NCBI RefSeq assembly: GCF_902806685.2 | Contig: NC_048539.1 | Span: forward strand, 2,492,501 to 2,556,500 | Source of the DNA: Maniola hyperantus | Lineage: Eukaryota > Arthropoda > Insecta > Lepidoptera > Nymphalidae | DNA length: 64,000 nucleotides | Direction of reading: 5' to 3' | Part shown: positions 41,301-48,306 of the stretch, piece after piece | Numbering within the stretch: the stretch's first letter is position 1 | Layout: each line of letters starts with the position of its first letter | Notes under the pieces: generated by a model | The model's database searches: none | What the model was told of the DNA's origin: nothing | The model's input: the letters and a program-made list of their open reading frames with translations, nothing else | Program-made: the position numbers and the translations under genes

Positions 41301-43361
41301 GCGATTTGACGACCTCCCTGGCGCAGTGGTAAGTGCTGTGTGCGCTGTCTTATTAGTGGGAGGTCCCGGGTTCGATTCCTTGCTGCAGTTTGGAATTCCA
41401 TAATTTCTAAATTTTTGGCCTGGTCTGGTGGGAGGCTACGGCTGTGTTTAGTTACCACTCTACCGACAAAGCGTGCCGCCAAGCGATTTAGTTTCCCGGT
41501 ACGATGCTGTGTAGAAACCAAAGGGCTTAATAAAAACTGCCATACCCCTTGCAAGTCAGTCTGCTACCATCTTAAACTGCATCATCACTTACCACAAGGT
41601 GAGATGAGTAAAGGGCTTACTTGTTAATGGAATGATGATGATGATGATGATAATGATGATATCTAATACATTTGTAGTACTAGATGATGCCTGCGACTTC
41701 GTCCCCGTGGATTTACGTTTTTTAAAATCCTGTGGGATAATTTTCCGGGATAAAAAGTAGCCTATGTCCTTCCCCGGGATATAACGTAACTCTGTACCAA
41801 ATTTCATCAAAATCGGTGAAACGGTTGGGCCGTGAAAAGCTAGCAGACAGACAGATAGACACACTTTCACATTTATAATATTAGTATGGATAGTATGGAT
41901 GAAAAATAGTACCTTAAATCTTATACAGTAAGGTGTTCCCGCCTCAATTTTAGCATTAATATCTTCCGTTGACAAGCTGCGGCACTTGTTATCATACTTG
42001 GGTATCCGCTGGTGCCTCACCGCATCCCTCTTGAGTATGTTGAGCCTTCGCTCAGTGCAAAAACATCTATATGCTGAGCTGTTGTCAAGGAGTTTCTTTA
42101 TGTGTTCTCTGTCAAATAATATTTAAAGGTAGAGAACAATTTTCTTTCATAGTTAACCTATGAGATGTAAAGTGAAATAAATAGGGTAAAACACATCTTT
42201 ATTTCATAAAACAAGTCACTTGTTATTATTCATAATGGCATTTTGAATCTAGACATGTGTACTTATTATCATTGACTTGCTTTTTAGGGTTCTGTAGTAA
42301 ACAAGGAACCCTTATAGTTTCGCCATGTCCGTCCGTCTGTCCGTCCGCCCTCGGTTAATCTCAGAGACTATTAGTGCTAGAAATCTGTACTTTGGCATGG
42401 GTATAAATATTAATCACGCCAACGAAGTGGTGAAATAAAATTGTAATAAATATTTTTTTTAGGGTAGCTCCCCTACATGTAAAGGGGATGCATTGTTATA
42501 CTAGCTGAACCAGCAAGCTTTTGACTACGGAACCCTACACTGCGCGTAGCCCGCCACGCACTTGGCCGGTTTTTTTTAATATATAGGTACAGAGTACCGA
42601 GTCAAATTCTTGTAAAACATCTTTCATTTTATATTTCATCATAAGCAACTCATCGCCGGCCCATTATTAAACATGGGTCTCAGAATGAGAAGAATTTAGG
42701 TCATAGTCTGCCACACTGGCTCACGCTGATTGGCCGACTTCAGTCGGCAAGTATAGGTGGTATACCTCTACACAAGTTCCCTCACAATGTTTTCATTCAC
42801 TGCTAAGCAAATTCCTCTTTATGTGGTAACTCTTTGATTTTTTCAGGATAGAAATCCGGAATGTAAAATGTCTCCGGGATGCAAGCTAACACTGCACTAA
42901 ATTTCGTCAAAATTAGTTTAGTGTACGGGCCGTGAAAAAGTAACATATTTTCGCATTTGTTGGCATTTGGGATTTAAAAGGCTTCATGATGGTAACTATT
43001 TCTTAACTTAATAAACTCACTGATAAATATTAAGTCTCTCACTCTGCACGTATGGTCCATACAGCCCACCTTTACCAGGACCCTCCTTGCACTCTATACC
43101 AGCCCATTCCAGGTCATTTACCAATCCCTGGACAGAACCTTCAACTTTCCTACTCTGATCAGTATCTTCTATACGTAATATAAAAACTCCTTCTCGAGAT
43201 TTCGCATAGAGATAATTATATAGAGCAGTCCTTAGGCCTCCTAAATGTAAATATCCTGTTGGACTAGGAGCAAATCTTACTCTTGGTGCAATCGTGTTTA
43301 CGGAACGGTGAAATGTGCTTCTGGGTAGTATAAAAAAGCAACTTGAAGCTTTAATCCACAT
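37827..43361 (-). CDS. EARS2: Mitochondrial glutamyl-tRNA synthetase, complete, six exons
   Basis: Charges mitochondrial tRNA with glutamate in the matrix. Six minus-strand exons join in frame to 503 codons, close to the size of animal EARS2. The N-terminus is basic with hydroxylated residues (MWIKASSCFFILPRSTFHRS), as expected of a mitochondrial presequence. The HIGH-class motif lies in APSPTGYLHLGGLR and the KMSKS-class motif is KLSKR. FEDMIFGGIAYD, KSDGYPTYHFANVVDDHLM and ISHVLRGVEW are class I GluRS signatures. The C-terminal anticodon-binding region is exon 6. The gene is head to head with the DCN1-like gene. Confidence 0.95.
37843..37848 (-). promoter_or_regulatory. AATAAA inside the EARS2 stop-proximal codons
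   Basis: On the gene's strand AATAAA overlaps the codons just before the TAA at 37827. If used, cleavage would fall at or just after the stop codon, leaving almost no 3' UTR. A weaker or more distant signal is equally possible. Confidence 0.3.
38432..38546. repeat. MITE family I, partial
   Basis: In EARS2 intron 5. Contains tcccgcaaattgctattgcg, gtctcattaacattgaaata and catcagctcgaaacttcagt; the right half is missing. Confidence 0.75.
38589..38775. repeat. Hairpin MITE family C
   Basis: In EARS2 intron 5. Ends gtacagtacgcggccgaaag and, inverted, cattactttctgccgcgcac, with an internal gacaacgctctacaaagccg. The right end stops about 40 bp before EARS2 exon 5. Confidence 0.8.
38817..38926 (-). 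CDS. EARS2: EARS2 exon 5
   Basis: Encodes IFPLALVNYITLSGGGFD and HVVGEGVTLKTMEELATA, the start of the helical region after the KMSKS loop. Acceptor ctattttcag, donor gtgaga. Confidence 0.92.
39093..39430 (-). pseudogene. Non-LTR retroelement 3' fragment (minus strand)
   Basis: The minus frame reads, with interruptions, LVPWKLGR, DATCADTLAASHIQATSS and EISKRVIESTGDPRA. It resembles the fragment at 47549-48090 (LVPWERGRALMWDATCVDTL). I recognise this as the C-terminal part of a retrotransposon ORF found in many invertebrates. It is broken by at least one stop and lies in EARS2 intron 4. Confidence 0.6.
39430..39660 (+). repeat. Dispersed repeat family E
   Basis: Starts gcaagtcggactcgcacacg and agggttccgtgcc, ending in gctgacagacagacgaacga. 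Related to copies near 7566, 37138, 42283, 49965 and 52480. In Lepidoptera this text commonly appears with (tctg)n runs. Confidence 0.65.
39693..39817. repeat. 125-bp hairpin element with 33-bp inverted ends
   Basis: Arms 39693-39725 and 39785-39817 are inverted copies with one mismatch (start cgcactcatccgatccgaat). The centre carries the palindrome tatgacataatatgtcata. No coding capacity; MITE-like. Confidence 0.8.
39873..39988 (-). CDS. EARS2: EARS2 exon 4: KLSKR motif
   Basis: Encodes AFGWTPPKFGHLPLIVNSDG then TKLSKRQSDVKVEDYRNKG. KLSKR is the ATP-binding KMSKS-class loop. Acceptor gttatttcag, donor gtatga. Confidence 0.94.
40033..40098 (-). repeat. Fragment of dispersed repeat family A
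   Basis: The reverse of the family's start: ggggtgaaataggggtttga then gcggaccaagtcgcgagcat, in EARS2 intron 3. Confidence 0.7.
40318..40562 (-). mobile_element. RTE-like LINE 3' end
   Basis: The reverse of catcattatcaaccgataga, cactgctggacataggtctc and ccattgccacttcagcttcg. It matches 52838-53056 and 63420-63795, and encodes on the minus strand the RVAKLKWQWAGH-type end of the ORF. Confidence 0.8.
40594..40808 (-). CDS. EARS2: EARS2 exon 3: catalytic core
   Basis: Encodes FEDMIFGGIAYDVSMVEGDP, KSDGYPTYHFANVVDDHL and HVLRGVEWQISTTKHLLIY. Acceptor tgcttctag; donor gtaagc after AA of a Lys codon. The acceptor region has a partial copy about 58 bp upstream on the gene's strand. Confidence 0.94.
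41080..41216. repeat. MITE family G
   Basis: Inverted relative to the copy at 29455-29606: attatcgattaaactaaa, gattgtgacgtcacacaccg and taagcgcgcgttttgacgtt. Lies in EARS2 intron 2. Confidence 0.7.
41236..41630 (+). mobile_element. tRNA-derived SINE family 1, with an extra partial unit in front
   Basis: A full unit starts at about 41311 (gacctccctggcgcagtggt ... gggttcgattccttg), giving A- and B-box-like text. The body tggtgggaggctacggctgt and the tail accacaaggtgagatgagta follow. Directly in front (41236-41310) lies a partial body (ctggtgggaggctacggccc), so two units are joined. Confidence 0.8.
41672..41895 (-). repeat. Dispersed repeat family B
   Basis: Starts tagatgatgcctgcgacttc and ends gacacactttcacatttata; preceded by an (atg)n run. 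It ends about 18 bp before EARS2 exon 2. Confidence 0.8.
41913..42108 (-). CDS. EARS2: EARS2 exon 2
   Basis: Acceptor atttgacag; encodes EHIKKLLDNSSAYRCFCTER and GTPYCIRFK, with the Cys pair of the CFCTER region typical of GluRS. Donor gtacta, phase 0. Confidence 0.92.
42283..42575 (+). repeat. Dispersed repeat family E
   Basis: Starts tttttagggttctgtagta, contains aaggaacccttatagtttcg and the run gtccgtccgtctgtccgtcc, and ends with gtagcccgccacgcacttgg. In EARS2 intron 1. Confidence 0.65.
42640..42795 (-). repeat. Dispersed repeat family H
   Basis: Contains catcataagcaactcatcgc and gtctcagaatgagaagaat, related to the family copies near 4490 and 54588. In EARS2 intron 1. Confidence 0.6.
43021..43361 (-). 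CDS. EARS2: EARS2 exon 1: presequence and HIGH motif
   Basis: Starts at ATG 43361 and encodes the mitochondrial presequence, then VRFAPSPTGYLHLGGLRTAL and FILRIEDTDQSR. The donor gtgagt splits a Gln codon. This ATG is the first in the frame and gives a plausible targeting peptide. Confidence 0.93.
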
Positions 43362-44108
43362 TTTTATAACATAATTAGTTTGTTTATTTCTATAAAATTA
43401 GCTTGATTATTGTCACAGAGTACTTTGTTTATTTTCTGGTCGGTGTTGTTTATTTGCGCAATTCAACTTTGAGGTTATTTTTAACCGTCAATGTCAGTGA
43501 TATTTGACTTTGACAATCACAGACCAATAACATATTTGACAATCAGCTGATGGCAACAAGATAGGGCGGATATGGGGCGGATATGATAGTCTATTGCCTC
43601 GTTTTAGTTACTATTATTATGTGTAGATGGCGGTAACATTGACAACTTGCTATTTTCAGACTTTACAGCGCAAGAATAATTGATCAATGTTTTGTTGTAC
43701 TTTTAATTAATGTTTTAAGCTAATAGCTTCCTTAAATACATTCTAGACACTAGGTAGGTACCTATATTTTGTTTGAATTAGATTTTAAGGAATGTTTTTT
43801 TTTTTTGTAAATATTTGTGTTCGTGTTTATCGTGTGTTGGATCAACCAATAAATTGATTTCTATTCTATTCTATTCTAAATTCACTAAATATGATTCAAA
43901 CCTAAGTTAGAATGAATAATTTTAATGTGAACCGGTGCGTCTATAACCATCTTAGCGATGTGAAATGACGAAAACAGTTTCCCAAAAAAAAAACAATAAA
44001 ATTGTCTATGAATGTTGCTTTTCAATTTTTTGATTTTTTGTTCCGATGTCGAAACAAGTGCAAATTTTGTGAAACTAATTTTATAGAATAACAAATACTT
44101 ATTCAAAA
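43362..44108. promoter_or_regulatory. Divergent EARS2 / DCN1-like intergenic region
   Basis: About 750 bp separate two divergent start codons, so both promoters must lie here unless upstream exons exist. No TATA box of clear position was seen. A ttctattctattctattc run at about 43858-43877 suggests a retroelement 3' tail between the genes. Confidence 0.5.
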
Positions 44109-44111
44109 ATG
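44109..44111 (+). CDS. DCUN1D1: DCN1-like exon 1: start codon only
   Basis: The ATG is directly followed by a donor (gttagt). Joined to the exon at 44251 it gives MNKLKSSQRDK, the conserved family start. Exon 1 is otherwise 5' UTR. Confidence 0.85.
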
Positions 44112-45361
44112 GTTAGTGTATTCCCGTTTCGTGTTATGCAAACAATTTCAGTAGCCAATTAAAAGTACAACATTAATTAATTTGGTGATGTAAATTCTAT
44201 TTGACAGTTGGAGAAACTGAGGTTATGACATTACTGCGTTTTCTTTTCAGAATAAATTAAAATCATCACAGAGAGATAAAGTGAAGAAGTTTGTCGCTTT
44301 CACGCAGACGACGGAGAGTACAGCAATATACTGCCTGTCGCAGAACGACTGGAAATTGGACTTGGCGAGCGACAACTATTTTCAGAACCCCGATGCTTAT
44401 TACAAAGACCCCGTGAAAGCTTCAGTGGATAGAAAAAAAGTAGAACAACTCTTCAATAAGTATAGAGATCAGCAGGAGAATGATAAAATTACGGTCGACG
44501 GTGTAATGAAATTTTTAGAAGATCTAAATTTAAGTCCAGAATCTATATTAGTACTTATTATTGCGTGGAAATGCAAAGCAGCCGTGCAATGCGAATTCAC
44601 GAAGGAAGAATTCATGACGGGTCTGGTAGAACTTGGTGTTGACAGTGTAGATAAATTAAAATCTAAATTACCAACATTAGAAATGGAAATAAAAGATCCG
44701 AATAAGTTTAAGGATTTTTATCATTTTACATTTAATTACGCCAAGAACCCAGGACAGAAAGGCTTGGAACTTGATATGGCCGTAGCTTATTGGAATATAG
44801 TGCTCCGTGGGAGATTTAAATTCTTAGATGCCTGGTGTAAATTTCTTACGGTATGTATCTACCCATATTATAAATGCGAAAGTGATTGTTTGTCCTCTAA
44901 TCATGTCGCATCAGAGCAAGGATCGACATGATTTTTTACATATATACATTAGTGTGACAGTAAAATTCATAGCAGCTTTATCTTATTAGTTAATTACACA
45001 ACAAGTACAGATCAGGCTAGCATGCAATGGTGCCAAGAATACAGGTGTTACATTAATTAATATTGTATTAATTTACAAAAATTTGCACAATTTGTAAAAC
45101 AACATATTATTTTGTAAGACCAAATAAATCATTTAATCATTAATCCTTTTATCATTTACATTACAGGAACACCACAAAAGATCAATACCAAAAGACACGT
45201 GGAACCTACTCCTAGATTTTGCCACACAAATCGACGACGGAATGAGCAACTACGACGCAGAAGGAGCCTGGCCAGTACTCATAGATGACTTCGTAGAATG
45301 GTGTCAAAAGCAAGAGTTAACCGCAGATGGGTTGAAATCCTTAGAGCCTGTGTCCGGCTAG
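44109..45361 (+). CDS. DCUN1D1: DCN1-like protein (cullin neddylation E3 scaffold), complete
   Basis: DCN1-like proteins recruit NEDD8-charged UBE2M to cullins and speed cullin neddylation. Three coding segments join to 265 residues: start codon alone, a 600-bp exon and a 195-bp exon. MNKLKSSQRDKVKKFVAFTQ and CLSQNDWKLDLASDNYFQNP are the UBA-like N-terminus of DCUN1D1/2. The PONY domain follows, with VLIIAWKCKAAVQCEFTKEE, FTFNYAKNPGQKGLELDMAV and EGAWPVLIDDFVEW. The protein lacks the N-terminal myristoylation region of DCUN1D3 and the long leaders of DCUN1D4/5. The human protein is 259 aa. Confidence 0.95.
44251..44850 (+). CDS. DCUN1D1: DCN1-like exon 2
   Basis: 200 codons from NKLKSSQRDK to LDAWCKFLT. 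Acceptor tttcttttcag, donor gtatgt. Contains the UBA-like region and most of the PONY domain. The open frame runs a little past the donor; the protein family fixes the splice. Confidence 0.95.
45167..45361 (+). CDS. DCUN1D1: DCN1-like exon 3 and stop
   Basis: Acceptor tttacattacag. Encodes EHHKRSIPKDTWNLLLDFAT and YDAEGAWPVLIDDFVEWCQK, ending SGstop (TAG). The match to the family's C-terminus is nearly complete, with a slightly longer tail. Confidence 0.95.
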   Translation, partial: EHHKRSIPKDTWNLLLDFATQIDDGMSNYDAEGAWPVLIDDFVEWCQKQELTADGLKSLEPVSG

Positions 45362-45919
45362 CCGACGATTCACAGCTACCAACAGTATGGAGCGAGAAAC
45401 ACACACAACGTGTCTGTAGAATCAGAAGTTAACGAACAGGGTTTTTTCATGAAACTCGGATCATTCGTGATACATTTGCTGTCTCGCTTCGTTATATACA
45501 GTTTGGAGCTGTGTACAGTTGAGTGGATCGCAATCGTTATAGTTTTTGATCTGTGTAGCTGACTAAATTGGGATGTGGCGAGGACATCAACTAAAACTAG
45601 AGGCCTTTAGTCAAAGAACTGAATAGTGACACACTAGATCTGTTAACTGCAGCTATTTTAGTGGGCGTTATTATGGATGTGGAACATCATAGTGTAAAAT
45701 GCTGACTTTATAAAGATATGTAGAATATTCTGTAGCAGCATAATCTTATAGACCTTATGACGGAATGTGTGAGATGAAACTTAGCGAATGGATGTAAAAA
45801 AATCTCGAAATTTACATAATGTGTTTTTGGCATAAGAAATGGACCTTTTGGTTGATTTAATAGTTAGATTAATTAAATATATTTGACTGAAAGGTCATAG
45901 TCAAGTTGTATTCTGTTTT

Positions 45920-46072
45920 ATAAAATTCCAGATCAAAAATAGCTTATGTCTGTCCCTGGATTGCAAGCTATCTCTGTACCAAATTATGTTAAAATGGGTT
46001 TAACAGATGGGCTGTGAAAAGCTAGCAGACAGACAGACACCCTTTCGCATTTATAATATTAGTATGGATTTG
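45920..46072 (-). repeat. Dispersed repeat family B
   Basis: Reverse-strand part: ttgcaagctatctctgtacc, gctagcagacagacagacac and tcgcatttataatattagt. Confidence 0.75.
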
Positions 46073-46825
46073 AATAGAATTTATAATCAAGATAAGAATT
46101 CATAATCTTACTTAATGCCTTGCAGAAAGGTTGATATGCTGTTTGAATCATCCTCTAAACAAGCCCCTATCTTGACTGAATTCCATTGTTAAAGTATCAT
46201 AAAAATGAAAGTGTCATTTTATTAGAAATTGAACCTTATTAGTTTGCATTAGTGATTTTTTTAAATTTACTGTAGGCTTCCATAAAATAGTGAATATAAA
46301 AATGGAATGGTGAATTACCAAGTTAGTCTGTAAATATAAAGGTTTTGTAAACAAGCTATCAAATCAACCAAAAGGAATTTTGTTACATGAAAAAAAAACT
46401 GCTAGTACTCAAACTGTATAAAGCTCTGAACTCTTCGTCCATTACGAATCCTAGAACTCCTGTTTCCTAATTATTGAAGATAATAGTTTTTAATAAATTT
46501 TTTTTCCTCGATAATTGTAGAGATAATTCAAATAATTAGGTGTTTCAATCAATTTTAATATTTGCGTTATAGCATATTAAACTGTGAAGATAATAAAATT
46601 AAGATGTAAATATGTATATACGAGTTAATGATATTAATTTTGTTTAATAATTATTAAAACTTAGAACCTTCTTTTTATTTTCTTTTTATTTCTTATCTGA
46701 CTTGTAGCTTTTTAGTACAATCGTCGATTAATATTTGTATAGTTCCTTATTTATTTTTTAAATATTGCATAGACACCGGCGATTTTTTTTTGCCTGGGCA
46801 ACATTTTAAAATTTATGATGTATAG

Positions 46826-46990
46826 TCCGTACAAAATAACTTTTCATGCGCAATTTTAACTATGGGTCAACTGTCATGTCAAAAGTACGGTTCGCCTTTA
46901 AAATAAGGACTAAAATCCGTGCTAAAATCGTACTTTAGACATGACAATTGACACAAAATTGAAATGGCGCGGGATATGTCATTTTGTACG
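46826..46990. repeat. Hairpin MITE-like element
   Basis: gtccgtacaaaataactttt and, inverted, atatgtcattttgtacgcat form imperfect ends. Inner arms gtcatgtcaaaagtacg and cgtactttagacatgac pair as well. It is about 165 bp, AT-rich and non-coding. Confidence 0.65.
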
Positions 46991-47548
46991 CATAATAATT
47001 TGTGTTTGTGACTAGTTATAAAATGCAGTTGTTATAACAAAATAAAAAGTTAAATTTTTATTTCTATATTAATTGACCCTAATTTTTTTTTATAATTATT
47101 TTCCTTACAAAAAATTGTACCTACCTAAAGTTCTCGTCAAAACGTTAAATAAAAATATTATTCATGTGTATTGTAAGATACTATTAAAACAGCACATTTG
47201 AAATTCTATATTATGATTCTTGACTTTGATTAGAAATTGAGTAATTATTTATTAATAGACGAGTTTGTTAATAAGCATTAATAAAATAATTGTTGCATTG
47301 TTGAACGAATTTTGAAAATAAAAACCCCCAACATAAATATGAAGACTGCTGTAGTCTTATAGTAACTATCTGATTTTGATACATTTCATAAAAAATTGAC
47401 TAGACATTGATTTTGATCAACAGATTTTGCCTTGCATTTCACCAACCTCTTATCCCAAAACTACTAAGTATGCACCTACGTCCTTTGAGGAGAGGAGGAC
47501 ATGGTATATTTGACGAAATTAGAACAATGATGATGGCAACTCTGCAAA

Positions 47549-48085
47549 AGGAGCTCCGGTAGGCTGTTTAGGCATGGCTCTCTTAACGATACAATTAAAA
47601 GAGCTCTTGCCACCATAAATATTCCTGCGCTCATTGAGCCGGCAGGGATTAGTCGGGATGATGGCAAGAGACCTGATGGATTGACGCTGGTTCCCTGGGA
47701 ACGGGGACGGGCGCTAATGTGGGACGCAACTTGCGTTGACACATTGGCCCCGTGTCACATCAGGAAGACAGCATCAAGACCGGGAGCCGCAGCAGAAACA
47801 GCTGAAAACGGCAAGCGGCGCAAGTATGCCTCTCTTATAGAGAGTTACATTTTTGTGCCGTTTGCCGTGGAGACCCTGGGGCCATGGAGTCTTAGTGCTA
47901 AAAATTTTTTACGAGACATTTCACCGCGATTAATAGCCTCAACTGGTGACAGAAGGGCTGGCTCATTTTTGCGCAGCGGATCAGCCTGGCTGTCCAGCGC
48001 GGAAATGCAGCCAGTATTCTTGGCACCATTCCACGCGGTCATGATTTATATAGTAATTAGATAAGGCTAGCTTTAAGTTTTATTG

Positions 48086-48121
<36 letters not shown>
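47549..48121 (+). mobile_element. 5'-truncated non-LTR retroelement with poly(A) and target duplication
   Basis: The plus frame contains RAGISRDDGKRPDGLTLVPW, ALMWDATCVDTLAPCHI and PFAVETLGPWS. This is the C-terminal end of a retrotransposon ORF also seen, more decayed, at 39093-39430. It ends in an uninterrupted run of about 32 A (48090-48121). The direct repeat aactctgcaaa flanks it at 47538-47548 and 48120-48130, fitting target-primed insertion. The intact tail and duplication argue for a recent event. Confidence 0.85.
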
Positions 48122-48125
<4 letters not shown>

Positions 48126-48226
48126 GCAAATGTCAACATGACATTTACGAGTACGGTAACTGTCAAAACAAAAACTTGAAAGTGCCAATTTCGAAAATTT
48201 CTTCGAGCGTTCAATTAAATTAAAAA

Positions 48227-48306
48227 ATGACCGTTCGTTTTAGCGGAGCGCTCAAAGAGCTGAGAATTCATTTATGCCAAACCAGCGCTCCATCAGCTGG
48301 TGTAAG
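48227..48306 (+). CDS. NDUFA2: NDUFA2 exon 1
   Basis: ATG in the context taaaaaatga. Encodes MTVRFSGALKELRIHLCQTS then APSAGV. Donor gttcgt splits an Arg codon. Confidence 0.92.

Larger units (their letters stand above)
45362..47537 (+). other. Probable DCN1-like 3' UTR, then intergenic DNA
   Basis: About 500 bp of moderately balanced DNA after the stop is likely 3' UTR. A repeat B copy (45920-46072, minus) and a hairpin element (46826-46990) follow. Several AATAAA or ATTAAA hexamers exist (for example around 46490 and 46650), so the mRNA end cannot be chosen. Confidence 0.55.
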
